57,959 nt of DNA, taken from assembly GCA_964507325.1 (NCBI GenBank), contig CAZDQL010000037.1, forward strand, positions 1 through 57,959, read 5' to 3'. Below, in pieces: positions 7,320-18,000 of the stretch. The notes under the pieces were generated by a model. The model was not told where the DNA came from. It was given only the letters and a program-made list of their open reading frames with translations, and ran no database searches. The translations under genes and the position numbers were made by a program. Positions within the stretch are counted from its first letter, which is position 1. The number at the start of each line of letters is the position of its first letter. This stretch comes from CAZDQL01 sp964507325 (GTDB lineage Bacteria; Planctomycetota; UBA1135; GCA-002686595).

Positions 7320-10025
7320 CTACTTCTCGACGGTCACGATCTCGCGGTTGGTGAGGGTGGCCTGGCCGGCCAGCGGTGCGGCGCCCAGGAGCGCCTGGAA
7401 GTGCACCTCGAGGCCCGCGAACCCCTCGCCCTGGGGGATGTCCAGCGGGATCTCGACCGCACCCCCGGGTGGCAGGGTGCCCGTCGCCAGGGTGCCCAGC
7501 CAGGTCGGGTCGAGCCGCAGGGTGCCCCAGGGTCCGACCTGCAGGTACTGCTCGGCGAAGGAGAAGCACACCACGTACTGCTCACCCGGGGTGCCCTCGA
7601 GCCGCAGCGGGACCTGCGTGCCCTGCTGGGCGGTGCCCCCCAGCATGAGCGCCGGCCGCTCGACGCCGAGAAAACCCAGGTAGCGCAGCAGGATCTCCTT
7701 GCCCGTGTGGGGCCAGGTGGTGTCGAGCAGCGCGCCCAGCGGGACCGAGCTGGCGATGGTGCGGTAGCTCCCGGCGTCGTGGGCCACGACCACGCCTCTA
7801 CCCTTCTGGCCGAGCAGTAGCACTTCGGCCGGGTCGACGGCCTTGAACCTGTTGACGCAGATGTCCTCGTACTGATCGCCGTAGGCCAGGGTCAAGCCGT
7901 CCAGCATCGAGCCGACCTCGCCGGTCACCTTCTGCATGCTGCCGCCGCGTTTGATCTGGGCGACGCCGAACCAGGGCTGCAGGCGGTCCTTGGCCGCGTC
8001 GTAGCACCAGGTGTCCCCGCCCTCCAGGTAGATGCTCTTGCCGGCATGGCACGCGGTCAGGATGTCGTTCACCTGGTCGGTCGTGAGGACGTGGTTGTAG
8101 GCGAAGACACCCAGGAAGATCAGCCAGGTGTCGTGGGCGCCGAAGTCGGTCGGCCACTCGGTGTGGAGGTGGTGGGGTATGTCCAGCCCGCCCAGCGCGG
8201 CCAGGACCTTGGGCGCCGAGTAGGGACGCTCGGCGAGGTTGACGACGCCCACGCTCTGGGCGGAGGGGGTCACTGGCAGGTAGATCTCGCCCAAGAGCGG
8301 GAGGGCCGCGCTGTTCTCCACCGCCGCGCCGTCACTGCCCACCAAGCGGTAGGAGAGGACGTCGCCGCTCGAGGCGCTGCCGCCCAGCGTGCCGCTGTAC
8401 CAGTAGGTGCCCTCCTCGCGGGTCAGCAGGACGTCCGGCTGGGGCAGGCCGTTGAGGGACGACTCGACGTGCACCTCGGGCGTGGCCATGTCGTCCTTGC
8501 ACAAGACCCGCAGGCTCGGCGGCCATTGCCCGTCGGCGCCGCCGCGAGCCGGGGTCAGGCGCGAGAGCACCGGCGCCTCGCTGTCGGCGCGCACGTCGAA
8601 CTCCATCAGCCCGTCGGGAGCCACCGGCGGATAGATCGCCGTGCGCCCGCCGTCGTCCTGGGCCTCGATCCAGAGCGACACGGTGGTGCCCTGGGGCTGG
8701 GGCGGGAGGACGGCCGTGAAGGCGTGGGCCTGGCCGGTCGGGTCCATGACCAGGTCGGAGTAGGGCTCGCCGCCCGTGGTGGTCCAGTGGATCACCGGAT
8801 AACCCGGCAGCAGGCTGGCTCCGTTGAGGGTGATCACGTCGGCGGTGACGGTGTAGCCCGAGGTCTCGTCCTCGGTGTCCCGGGGCGGAATCGGGTAGAG
8901 GCGGATGATGTCCCGAGCGTGGATGTTCTTGGTGGCGCAGTGCAGCGAGCCCTCCCACTGCGACAGCTTGTGGTCGACCCCGATGACCTCGTATCCGGGG
9001 AAGGCGGCCTCGAAGATCCGCAGAGCGATCAGGTCGGACTCGTCGTGGGTGATCGGCACGTAGACCTGCTTGTTGCTGATCACCGAGTTCATGTAGGGCT
9101 TGAAGGTCGGGCCCCAGCCGGGGAGGTCGAAGCTGAACATCGGCAGGCGGTGGATCTCATAGGGCCCGCCCCAGGGGCTCATGAGCGTCTCGTAGTAGGC
9201 CGCCATGCCCTCGCCCACCGGGTAGTTCTTGTGGTCGCGCGGCCAGCGCACCACGATCATCCGCTCGGGGTTGGCCGGCTTGCCCCAGGTGTCGTGGTGC
9301 CAGATGGTGTAGGGCGCCGGCGTGCGGTAGACCTCGATGCCGAGCCAGTCACGGAAGAGCGAATCGGTGAGCTCCTTCGACTTCTCCTTGTTGTCCGCGT
9401 AGGTGTAGCTCGAAGCGAAGGCGATCCCGTAGCCATTGGGATAGAAGTTCCCCCCCTCTCCGTAGATCGCAGGGCTCGGATCGTAGTAGGGATAGCGATA
9501 GATCTGGGCGAACCTGAAGGGCACCTCGTCGTCCAGCGGCAGGCCCCCCTGCCAGCAGGTGTTGTTCACGATCGCCATCTCGTTGTTGCCGTCCCAGATG
9601 AACCACGGTGCGCAGTCGCGCATCGAGCCGATGTTCACCGGGATCTCGAGCCAACGGATGTTCGTGAGCGGGATCCCGTGGTTGTTCAAGAGGTCGGTCC
9701 AGACGTCGATCTGGGCCTGGTTGTTCACCTGGATGTAGACCAGGTTGTGCTCCTGCATCCGGTTGACCGTGTCCGGACTCTTCCAGTAGTTGTCCAGGAT
9801 GATCCCCTCCGACGGCTCCCACTCGGCGCAGCTCATCACCGGGCCGGGGGGCGGTTGCGACCCAGACGGGGGGAGCGTCGACCCCGAACCGCGCACCCGG
9901 TCCGCCGCGGCGCGTGCCTGGTGCTTGGGCGAGGGGGAGGTCTGGGCGAAGGCCTCGTTCGAGAGGAGACCGACGAGCGCCAACGCGGCGAGGGGGAGGC
10001 AGAGATGGAGAGTCGTCGTGACCAT
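7320..10025 (-). CDS. Secreted peptidylarginine/agmatine deiminase-like enzyme with long C-terminal extension
   Basis: Start is placed at ATG 10025, giving 901 aa with a clean signal peptide (hydrophobic residues 5-20, AFAQ); an upstream in-frame ATG at 10130 would add 35 non-signal residues. The first ~400 residues form a porphyromonas-type arginine/agmatine deiminase domain: EWEPSEGIIL, MRDCAPWF, GEGGNFYPNG, WHHDTWGK and GSLHCATKNIHA. These supply the expected Asp, His-Asp and nucleophilic Cys, so the enzyme looks active. It should convert guanidino groups of arginine or agmatine to ureido groups, releasing ammonia. The remaining ~500 residues look like beta-sandwich and Rossmann-like segments of unknown role and are unusual for the family. 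It lies downstream of an AbgT transporter gene on the same strand. Confidence 0.8.
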   Translation of the reverse strand: MVTTTLHLCLPLAALALVGLLSNEAFAQTSPSPKHQARAAADRVRGSGSTLPPSGSQPPPGPVMSCAEWEPSEGIILDNYWKSPDTVNRMQEHNLVYIQVNNQAQIDVWTDLLNNHGIPLTNIRWLEIPVNIGSMRDCAPWFIWDGNNEMAIVNNTCWQGGLPLDDEVPFRFAQIYRYPYYDPSPAIYGEGGNFYPNGYGIAFASSYTYADNKEKSKELTDSLFRDWLGIEVYRTPAPYTIWHHDTWGKPANPERMIVVRWPRDHKNYPVGEGMAAYYETLMSPWGGPYEIHRLPMFSFDLPGWGPTFKPYMNSVISNKQVYVPITHDESDLIALRIFEAAFPGYEVIGVDHKLSQWEGSLHCATKNIHARDIIRLYPIPPRDTEDETSGYTVTADVITLNGASLLPGYPVIHWTTTGGEPYSDLVMDPTGQAHAFTAVLPPQPQGTTVSLWIEAQDDGGRTAIYPPVAPDGLMEFDVRADSEAPVLSRLTPARGGADGQWPPSLRVLCKDDMATPEVHVESSLNGLPQPDVLLTREEGTYWYSGTLGGSASSGDVLSYRLVGSDGAAVENSAALPLLGEIYLPVTPSAQSVGVVNLAERPYSAPKVLAALGGLDIPHHLHTEWPTDFGAHDTWLIFLGVFAYNHVLTTDQVNDILTACHAGKSIYLEGGDTWCYDAAKDRLQPWFGVAQIKRGGSMQKVTGEVGSMLDGLTLAYGDQYEDICVNRFKAVDPAEVLLLGQKGRGVVVAHDAGSYRTIASSVPLGALLDTTWPHTGKEILLRYLGFLGVERPALMLGGTAQQGTQVPLRLEGTPGEQYVVCFSFAEQYLQVGPWGTLRLDPTWLGTLATGTLPPGGAVEIPLDIPQGEGFAGLEVHFQALLGAAPLAGQATLTNREIVTVEK

Positions 10026-10057
10026 GTCGCACCTAGGGGGCAGGTGGATGGAGCGGG

Positions 10058-10094
10058 GGAGCCAGGGTGCCAACCAGCAGCGCTGCCTGGCTCC
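10058..10094. other. Inverted repeat in the leader of the deiminase gene
   Basis: GGAGCCAGG (10058-10066) and CCTGGCTCC (10086-10094) form a perfect 9-bp stem with a 19-nt loop that itself contains the small palindrome CAGCGCTG. It lies 33-69 nt upstream of the deiminase start on the - strand, so it may be a leader hairpin or an operator. No riboswitch class is recognised. Confidence 0.35.
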
Positions 10095-10185
10095 GGAGCG
10101 GCCGTGGCCGGCACCCATGGCTGCCATCACTGTAGAGGGCAGTTGTGTCGCGCCTGCATCGCGCCCGGTGATGGCAGGCCGATGC

Positions 10186-10212
10186 GCTGCACTGCACCTC
10201 TTGTGCAGCAGC
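10186..10212 (-). terminator. Hairpin downstream of AbgT gene, possible terminator
   Basis: The segment reads as an imperfect stem (CTGCAC/GTGCAG core, extended by GCTG/CAGC with a 2-nt bulge) with a 5-nt loop. It is 43 bp after the AbgT stop on the - strand. There is no T-tract, so intrinsic termination is uncertain. Confidence 0.3.
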
Positions 10213-10254
10213 TGCTTCCGTGGGGGGACGGTAGCGACCGCCGCCTGCCGAGCT

Positions 10255-11844
10255 CTAACCCGCCGGATACTCGTACGGCGCCTGGATCCCGAGCGGGATC
10301 CCCACCATCCAGTACAGGAGCAGGAAGACCGTCCAGAGCACGAGGAACACTATCGAGTATGGGAGCATCAACGACGTGATCGTCCCGATCCCCGTCCCCT
10401 TCACGTAGCGCTGGGCGAAGACGACCACCAGCGGGAAGTAGGGCATCATCGGCGTGATGATGTTCGTCGTCGAGTCCCCCACCCGGTAGGCCGCCTGCGT
10501 CAGCTCCGGCGATAGGCCGAGCTGCATCAGCATCGGCACGAAGATCGGCGCCAGGAGCGCCCACTTGGCGGACGCCGAGCCGACGAGCAGGTTGACCGTC
10601 GCCGAGAGCAGGATGATCCCCACGATCGTCACCATGTCGGGGGCGCCCATCTCCCTCAGGAAGTTGGCCCCCTTCAGCGCGATCAGGGCGCCCATGTTCG
10701 AGCGGTTGAAGGCGTCGATGAAGAGCGCCGCGCAGAAGGCCATCACCAGGTAGTAGGACATCGTCCCCATGGCGCGGCTCATCCCCTGCACGATGTCGCG
10801 GTGGTTCTTGATGGTGCCGGCGATGTAGCCGTAAACGACACCTGGGACGAGGAAGAGGAAGAAGATCAATGGCACGATGGCACCCATCAACGGCGCCGCC
10901 GGCCGGACGCTCGTCAGGGAACCGTCCGGTGCGCGCAGCGCCGAAGTCTCGGGCCAGGCCCAGATCGCCACCGCCACGCAGCACAGCGCGCCGGCGATCA
11001 GCCCGGCCCACATGCCGCGCCGCTCCCGCTTTCCGACCTCCTCCATCTTCGGCATCTCTTCGGGATCGCCGTCGATCTGCGTGCGCTTAAGCCGCGGCTC
11101 GATCACCTTGTCGGTCAGGAACCACCCCGCGGCCACGATCAGGACGCACGAGATGCTGGTGAAGAGCCAGTTGCAGAGCGGGTTCACCGCCCGCTCGGGA
11201 TCCAGGATGTCGACCCCCGTCTGCGTCAGGCCCGAGAGCAGGGGATCGATCCCCGAGGGGATGAAGTTCGCGCTGAAGCCCCCCGAGACGCCGGCGAAGG
11301 CCGCGCCGATCCCCGCCAGCGGGTGTCTTCCCGCCGCGTAGAAGATCACCCCGCCGAGGGGGATGACCAGCACGTAGCCCGCGTCCGCCGCCGTGTGGCT
11401 CACGATCGCCACCAGGATCACCATCGGCGTCAGCAGCCCCTTGGGGGTCAGCCGCAGCATCGACTTCAAGCAGGCGTTGATGAAGCCGGAGTGCTCCGCC
11501 ACCCCCACCCCGAGCAGCGCCACGAGCACGACCCCCAGCGGGTGGAACCGGGTGAAGGTCTGCACCATGTTCGACAGGAAGTGCGCCAGCGCCGGCCCGG
11601 TCAGCTGGTTCTGGATGCGGATCGCGCTCCCGTCGGGGTTCTCCTCCGACACCGTGCGCGGGTCGATCTCGGTGAACGCCACCCCGGCCAGGAACGCCGA
11701 GAGGATCCAGACGATCACCAAGCCCAGGACGAACAGGATCGCCGGGTCGGGGAGGCGGTTGCCCCACTTCTCCAGGCCGTCGAGGCCGCGTTGGACGAAG
11801 CTCTTGGGAGCGGATTCGGGGGGGGAGACCTCGGGATTCGCCAT
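10255..11844 (-). CDS. AbgT family transporter (p-aminobenzoyl-glutamate-type)
   Basis: With the start at ATG 11844 (MANPEVSPPES..) the protein is 529 aa, typical of AbgT permeases; an upstream in-frame ATG at 11997 would add 51 low-complexity Arg/Ser-rich residues and is rejected. More than ten membrane segments are visible. Family landmarks include the helical hairpin regions SHTAADAGYVLVIPL, SANFIPSGIDPLLSGLTQ, VGSASAKWALLAPIF and GDSTTNIITPMMPY. AbgT proteins use ion gradients to move p-aminobenzoyl-glutamate, dipeptides or, in some cases, sulfonamides outward. Co-orientation with the deiminase downstream hints at shared peptide or amino-acid metabolism, but the 229-bp gap weakens the operon case. 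Confidence 0.9.
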   Translation of the reverse strand: MANPEVSPPESAPKSFVQRGLDGLEKWGNRLPDPAILFVLGLVIVWILSAFLAGVAFTEIDPRTVSEENPDGSAIRIQNQLTGPALAHFLSNMVQTFTRFHPLGVVLVALLGVGVAEHSGFINACLKSMLRLTPKGLLTPMVILVAIVSHTAADAGYVLVIPLGGVIFYAAGRHPLAGIGAAFAGVSGGFSANFIPSGIDPLLSGLTQTGVDILDPERAVNPLCNWLFTSISCVLIVAAGWFLTDKVIEPRLKRTQIDGDPEEMPKMEEVGKRERRGMWAGLIAGALCCVAVAIWAWPETSALRAPDGSLTSVRPAAPLMGAIVPLIFFLFLVPGVVYGYIAGTIKNHRDIVQGMSRAMGTMSYYLVMAFCAALFIDAFNRSNMGALIALKGANFLREMGAPDMVTIVGIILLSATVNLLVGSASAKWALLAPIFVPMLMQLGLSPELTQAAYRVGDSTTNIITPMMPYFPLVVVFAQRYVKGTGIGTITSLMLPYSIVFLVLWTVFLLLYWMVGIPLGIQAPYEYPAG

Positions 11845-11917
11845 GGACCGATGGGGCGAGGCGTGGGGCCTCGCGCATGGGTAGCAGGGGGACGCGCGCC
11901 GGATGGGGACCCAGAGG

Positions 11918-12297
11918 CTACAAAGTGCCCTGCGCCTGGGGGAGCGAGGAGCCCCGCTGGTCCTGGAATTCCGCCTCCAACCCCCCGCGCGCCGCACGCC
12001 GACCCGGGCAGGCGTGCACGGTGGGGACGAGGGTCAAGGCGAGCAGCGTCGCACTTCTCGCTCTCGCCGCCGATGGCGATGCGATAGGCGGGCGGGATCT
12101 CGAACCCGCGCTCCTCGAGCGTCCCCTGGAAGGACGTGAGGACCGCGCTCGGCAGCACGCCGGCCTCGAGGTCCCCCTGCACCACGTACAAGCGTTCGCG
12201 GGTCTTGTGCGAGATCCCGCGGTATCGGCCTCCAGCTCGAGGCGCCAGACCGCGTCCAGGGGGTCCAGCTCGGTCGCCGGATGGAGCTCCAGGCCGG
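11918..12297 (-). pseudogene. Degenerate remnant of an RND-family efflux permease
   Basis: Fragments in three frames on the - strand read like the periplasmic and C-terminal parts of an RND (AcrB-like) pump. About 12297-12210 gives a piece ending WRLELEADTAG. About 12215-12040 gives ERLYVVQGDLEAGVLPSAVL and then LEERGFEIPPAYRIAIGGES, matching the segment before a late RND membrane block. A shifted frame then gives LLALTLVPTVHAC and a stop at 11918-11920, like the end of the last membrane helix. Several frameshifts and a large internal loss are needed to join these, so the gene is dead. Assignment rests on remembered family patterns, not a search. Confidence 0.5.
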
Positions 12298-12623
12298 CAG
12301 CGCAAGCGCCAGGGCGTCGGTCCGCGGACCAGTCCCGCGCTCAGGGGGGCGCAGGCCGGACATCCGCGGACTGGTCTCTACGGGAAAGCCGCGATCCTGC
12401 CCTGAGGAAAGAGCCGGGTCGGCTCCCTCCCGCGAAGGCGTCGTGATGGCGACGTAGCGCAGAATCGCAGCGATGACGCCGAGGGCGAAGATGGACAAGT
12501 GGCGGATCGTTGTTCGAGCTCCCAATCCAGGCGAGTCGACCTCATCTCCCCCAAACTCGGATGGTGGGGTGGAACGGTTGAGGCGCGTGGTAACACCCCA
12601 TCCCGGTCGCACTAGAAATCTGC
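12298..12623. other. Non-coding stretch with no confident gene
   Basis: No confident gene. On the - strand (about 12430-12510) there is one hydrophobic run (HLSIFALGVIAAILRYVAIT) in an otherwise Arg/Pro-rich frame, possibly another fossil membrane-protein piece. A perfect 9-bp inverted repeat (GACCAGTCC at 12327-12335, GGACTGGTC at 12368-12376), with a CCGCGG palindrome near each arm, lies at its left side. Confidence 0.4.
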
Positions 12624-14975
12624 GTGCCCGGGACACGTGCTCATCATCGCTGGATCCTCGCCGCTTCCCTAGCTGCTCTCCTAGCACTGGTCATCGTTCT
12701 TCGGTGGGATGGTGCCGGCCTGCCGGACACCCGGAGAACGATCGGCGGCGGCGCCGTGCACGGGGGAAGGGAGGATGCGACCTCGACCCTGGAGTCCCCC
12801 CACACCATCGCGCCCGAGGGTGCGAGGCAGCAGCGCTCCGCACCGACCGTGCTGGCCGCCTCGTCCGACGGCTGGCTGAAGCTCGTCGACGCGCCGGCGG
12901 GCCCGGGGATCGCGGGCGTGCCCGTGGAGCTCTACTTCGAGAGCGTGGATCCCTCCCACCCGTACGCGCAGCACCAACCGCAGAAGGGCCCGGAGCTGAA
13001 GCTCGTGAGCGAGGCCGGGGGGCTCGTCCGTCTGAAGGACGTGTCTTCCCTGCAGGGGTCGGTGGAGATCACGCACGGGAGCGATCCCGCTCGGGTGCTC
13101 CGTCCCAGGCTCTTCGACGTGGCCGAGCTGGGACCGACTGCCGAGAGCGCCCTCGAGATCGTCTGTGCACGAGCGGAGACAGCTCTCTTCCGTGGCCGGC
13201 TGGTGGATGCGGACACCGGGAAGGGCGTGGGACAGCACGGAATCTGGGTGGGCGAGTGGTTCGAGCCCCGGAGGGCGCGCGGTGGGCCCGGTCGTCTGGC
13301 ACGCCGCTGGCACTACTTCCGGCCGGCATGGTCGACGACGGCGGGGGATGGGACCTTCGAGAGCGTGCACGCCTATCCGGAAGGCCAGCTGACGTTGACC
13401 ACGCACCTCCACCAGGAGGTCCAGGTCGATCACGTCCCGGGCGCGGAGCGCGTGGACGTCCCCATCCCGGTCGGACCCCTCGTCCGCTTGGACTTCGATC
13501 CACCCTCCGGGTACGAGAGCGGCGACTTCCTCGCCCTCCTCGACCAAGACCCCGAAGAGCGGTTCCGGCAGGGAGTGGCCAGCGAGCGCTGGGAGTCCGA
13601 AGCGGGGGAGCGCCCCGACACGCATCCCTTCGGCTGGAATGCGCCGCCGGTGCAGGGCGGACTGGAGCCTTGGGTGCGTTTCAACCACTACACGAAGCGG
13701 GAACCGCTCCCCTCCTTCCTCGGCATCGTCTCCACCGATGGACACTGGCGGGGATACGCCCCGATCCGCTCCTTCGCCGCGCATCTGGACGATCCGCTGC
13801 GGATCGAGCTGGAGGCACGCGCCGCTCTCTCCGGGAGCGTGGCGTGGAATCGGGGTCCGGGCATCGACGGGCTCGAGATGGCCTTGGAGCGGGACGGAGC
13901 GGCGTCGCCGGAGGGGGAGACGTGGAGATACGTCTACCGCGAGCACGGTCGCGACGAGGTCCACTTCCGCTACCAGGGCCTCGAGGCGGGACGCTGGCGG
14001 CTGCGTTTCGCCGCGCATGGGTATCGCATACACGAGGAGGTCGTCGAGCTCAGGACCGGCCAAACGGCACATCTGCGAGTCGTGCTCGAGCCCGAGCGCC
14101 GCGACGGCTCCATCTCGGGCACCATCCGCTCCCAAAGCGGTGCCAATCTGGATGGGACGAACGGCACCGCGCGTCTGCAGAGCGTCCGCATGCGCCATGT
14201 CGACGGTGCCGAGCTCGGCTTCGGGTGGGCAGATGTGAGCTGGAACGCCGGGACGGGGACGTTTCGAGCCTCCGAACTGCCTCCGGGCCAATACGAGGTC
14301 CACCCGGAATGGTGGAGCAGTGCGCTCCCCATCGCTCCGCTCGGCCACGTCACGACCTCGGCCGACGGGCACGTCGAGTTCTTCGTCAACGACGACGTCC
14401 CCAAGCTCTGGTACGACGTCCTCCTGGTGGGCGACAAGCCGGGAGTGGATCTCCGTGTGCTCTTGGAGTGGAGTCAGGGCGGCACGCAGGCGCGCAGCAG
14501 TGGAACCACCGAAGTGCTGAAATCCCCGGCGGCCGGCGGGCGCGGCATCCGGCTCGTTTCCATCGGTCCGGTGATGCACGGGGGGTCCGTTCGAGGGCAC
14601 GTGTTGGGGGAGGGCCTACGTCCCATCTGGCTGGACGATGGCTCTTTTGCGCCGCCCGACGGCGAGGGGCACAGACGGGCCGAAGTGGTCTTCGAGCGGG
14701 GCTGGGGCGTGCGTCTGCAGACGCTCGACGAGTCGGGGCGTCCCCTCTCCGGCATCGTGCTGAGCCTCGACGATGCACCGCTCTCCCCCTCCGACTCCGA
14801 GGGCTACGTGATTGCCACCGCCGCATCGCAGCCGCGCTCCCTCGGCGTGATCAGCGCTGGCTGGGAGCTGGCGGAGTGGGCCCCGCGGGCCGCAGGCCAT
14901 GGCCACCTCCTCCCCGACACGGGTGAGTTCACCACCTCGGAGGGGAGGCTCAGCGTGACCTTGAGGCCTCGATGA
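12624..14975 (+). CDS. Membrane-anchored protein with carboxypeptidase-regulatory-like repeats
   Basis: 783 aa from a GTG start at 12624. An N-terminal membrane helix (residues 10-27) is followed by a linker and then a long all-beta region with several carboxypeptidase regulatory-like/prealbumin-type modules (examples: ETALFRGRLVDADTGKGVG, SGSVAWNRGPGIDGLEMAL, GSISGTIRSQSG). No catalytic motif is visible, so an adhesive, sensing or scaffold role outside the membrane is likely. It lies 42 bp upstream of the sigma-factor fusion, whose C-terminal part has the same module type; the two may be co-expressed partners or related by duplication. Function is otherwise unknown. Confidence 0.7.
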   Translation: MPGTRAHHRWILAASLAALLALVIVLRWDGAGLPDTRRTIGGGAVHGGREDATSTLESPHTIAPEGARQQRSAPTVLAASSDGWLKLVDAPAGPGIAGVPVELYFESVDPSHPYAQHQPQKGPELKLVSEAGGLVRLKDVSSLQGSVEITHGSDPARVLRPRLFDVAELGPTAESALEIVCARAETALFRGRLVDADTGKGVGQHGIWVGEWFEPRRARGGPGRLARRWHYFRPAWSTTAGDGTFESVHAYPEGQLTLTTHLHQEVQVDHVPGAERVDVPIPVGPLVRLDFDPPSGYESGDFLALLDQDPEERFRQGVASERWESEAGERPDTHPFGWNAPPVQGGLEPWVRFNHYTKREPLPSFLGIVSTDGHWRGYAPIRSFAAHLDDPLRIELEARAALSGSVAWNRGPGIDGLEMALERDGAASPEGETWRYVYREHGRDEVHFRYQGLEAGRWRLRFAAHGYRIHEEVVELRTGQTAHLRVVLEPERRDGSISGTIRSQSGANLDGTNGTARLQSVRMRHVDGAELGFGWADVSWNAGTGTFRASELPPGQYEVHPEWWSSALPIAPLGHVTTSADGHVEFFVNDDVPKLWYDVLLVGDKPGVDLRVLLEWSQGGTQARSSGTTEVLKSPAAGGRGIRLVSIGPVMHGGSVRGHVLGEGLRPIWLDDGSFAPPDGEGHRRAEVVFERGWGVRLQTLDESGRPLSGIVLSLDDAPLSPSDSEGYVIATAASQPRSLGVISAGWELAEWAPRAAGHGHLLPDTGEFTTSEGRLSVTLRPR

Positions 14976-15017
14976 GACGAGTCGGTCACACTCGAGCGCC
15001 GCGGCGGCCCTGAACGG

Positions 15018-18000
15018 GTGACCATGGGACAAGGCACCCGATCGATCCGCGAAGAGGAGCTCCTGGCGCAGATGGGCTGGGTCCAGGGCCTAGCCCGGAC
15101 GCTGCTGCGCGACCCCAACGCCGCGGAGGACGTGGCCCAGGAGACACTCCTGGTCGCCATGGAACGCCCCCCGCGGGAGGCGTTGGCCGGTCCCGGGCTG
15201 CGCCGCTGGCTCGCCTCGGTGACCCGCACCCTCGCGCGCCAGCTCGTGCGCGGCGAACGCCGGCGGGCACGCCGCGAGCGCGTCGTCGCCGACGGGCGCG
15301 CGCAGGCGCGACAGGTGGTCGAGCGCGGCGCGATGCAGCAGCGGATGGGCGAGCTGGTGATGGGCCTCGACGAGCCCTACCGCTCGACGATCCTGTTGCG
15401 CTACCTCGACGGCCTGAACTCGCGGGAGATCGCCGAGCGTCAGGGGGTCTCTCCGGCGGCGATCCGCAAGCGGCTCTCGCGCGGCATCGACCGGCTGCGC
15501 GGCCGACTCGACGAGGAGTACGAAGGCGATCGCTGCGCCTGGCTCATGGCTCTCCTTCCGCTGGCGCGCACCCCCGGGGGCGTCGCCGGCTCGACCTCGG
15601 TCCTCTCGGGAGCCCTCTGGATGAGCACGCAAGCCAAGATCGCCATCGCCCTGATCCTGATCGCCATCGGCGTCGTCGCCCTGCGCGCCAGTACGACGAG
15701 CGGGACCGGCGCCGGGCCTCCCGACGAGCTGGTCGGCCCGACCCCCTCCGGGTCGACCGCCACTCCCCCATCCCCCATCTCGAGCACCGGCGCGCAGAAG
15801 GACGGCGGTGATCGCGCGGCAGCAGCGCTGCCGGACGCGGGCTCCGCCGCGACGCGGGTCGCGGGTGCGATCACGCTGCGCGCGCAGGTCCTCGGGAGCG
15901 ACGATCGACCGCTCCCCGGGGCGCGGTGGGTCGCGTTCGGCGAGGCCGTGGAACCGATCGAGACCGATGGCGAGGGTCGCATCGAGCTGCGGCTCGACGC
16001 GGACGCGCAGGAGCAGATCGTCGAGGCGGTCGCCACGGACGTCCACCAGGACGGCGAAGCCTGGCTGGGCTTCATCGTGCGCGCTCCCGGCTACACCACC
16101 CGCGAGCTCTTCGAGCCCCTCGACGGTCCCGCGATCCGGGAGCTCGGCACCCTGCGGCTGGTGCCCGTCGGCGCCGTCGCCGGGGTCGTCGTCGACGCAC
16201 AGGGGCAGCCCTTCGCCGGGGCACGGGTGGTCGCAGGGCCGCCCGAGCCGTACGGCCGCGACCCCGAGACACTGGAGCTCTGGGGCATCTTGTCGGGGCC
16301 GGAGTGGACCTATACCGACGAGCGCGGTGAGTTCGCCCTGACCTCGTTGCCCGAGGGCCGCTGGTGCGTCTGGGTGGGCGCTCCCGGGCACTTCTGGGCG
16401 CGATCGGAGGTGCTGGCGATCGATCCGACCACCGAGCAGCCCTGGTTGGAGCTGGAGCTGCGCGAGCTCCCCCTCGGGAACCGCATCTCCGGAGTCGTGC
16501 ACCGCCCCGACGGCACGCCCTTCGAAGGTGCGTGGATCACCTGCGCCGACCCGGAGGAGGAGGAGCTCGACTTCGGCGAGTTCGGGTACTCCGCGGCGGA
16601 CGGGAGCTTCCTGCTCCCCGTTCCGACGGAGAGCGAGTGGTACGTGCGCGCCATGGATCTCCACTGGGAGTTCGGCTGCGTGACCCTCGCGGAACGGGTG
16701 GCCGCGGGTACGGCGGGGCTGGTCCTGACGCTGCGCGGCCCGCAGCCGCTGCGGATCTCGGTGGAGGACGAGGAGGGTGAACCGGTCACCTCATTCTCGG
16801 TGTGGATCACTCCTCAGGGGGAGACCTTCCCGGCCGTCCTGCGCAGGATCGAGGACGTCGACGGACTGGCGGCGGTCCCCACACCCGACTGGCCCTACCT
16901 GGTGTTCGTCCGCGCCAAGGGCTATGCGCGCCTCGAGCTGGGTCCCTTCCCCCCCGGTCCCGATCGCGAGCTCGCCTGCACCCTCGAGCGGCTGACTCAC
17001 GTCCGCGGGCGACTGCTCGCCGCGGGAGAGCCGGTGGCCAATGGCCGCGTGCAACTGATCCGCAGCGGCGATCCCCGCCGGGTGGATTGGTTGCAGGGCT
17101 TCCCTTCCCGACTCGACGGGAGCGACCTCGCGGGGGTGATGACCGGCCCCGACGGTCGCTTCGAGCTCCCGATCAAACGCTCGGGCCCCCACGTGCTCTT
17201 CGCCGAGGCGGACGGCTGGGCGGCGGTGGAGCATGGACCCCTCGAGCTCGATCGGGGTCGGGAGGAGCGGATCGACGTCGTCTTGACCGCCGGCGGTGCC
17301 ATCGAGGGCTTCGTGCGCACGCCCCCGGGGATGGGCGCAGCCGGGATCGTCGTGCGCTTCTCCCGCGGGGACATGCGCGTGCACGAGGCGCGCACCGACG
17401 CCGAGGGGCGCTACCGGCAGGACGGGCTGACCCCCGGAGGCTGGATGGTGCGCGCCACCCCGAACCCCTCCGCCGGCGGCCCGCGCCCGATGATGAGCGC
17501 CATCGAGACGCGGGAGTACGAGGTGGACTACGCCTTCCCGTGGGACTGCGAGGTCTTCGAGGGGCGCACCACGCAGCTCGACCTCGATCTCACGGGGTAC
17601 GCGCGGGCGGGGCTGCGCGGCTCCCTGACCCTCGACGGGGAGCCGGGAGCCGGCTTCTCGGCCTGTCTCACCGCGGCGGACGTCCCTTGGTTCACAAAGC
17701 GCCTCGGCAAGGAGTTCGAGAGCCTCGATGCCCAGGGCCATTTCGAGTTCGACGACGACCGGGAGGTGGGTGAGTACTGGCTCATCCTCTACTCGTCGGA
17801 CGACCTCTACTTCGTGTCGCGCCTGACCCTCGAGCCGGGGGAGAACACCTTCGACCTGGCTCGCCAGACCACCAACGTGACGGCGCAGATCGGCGAGGGC
17901 GTCGTGGGGAGGCCCCTCTGCATCGTCTCCCAGCTCACCCCGGATCTGTTCGCGATCGCGCCGCTCAAGGGGGATGGAGCGGGGACCTACCGACACGAGC

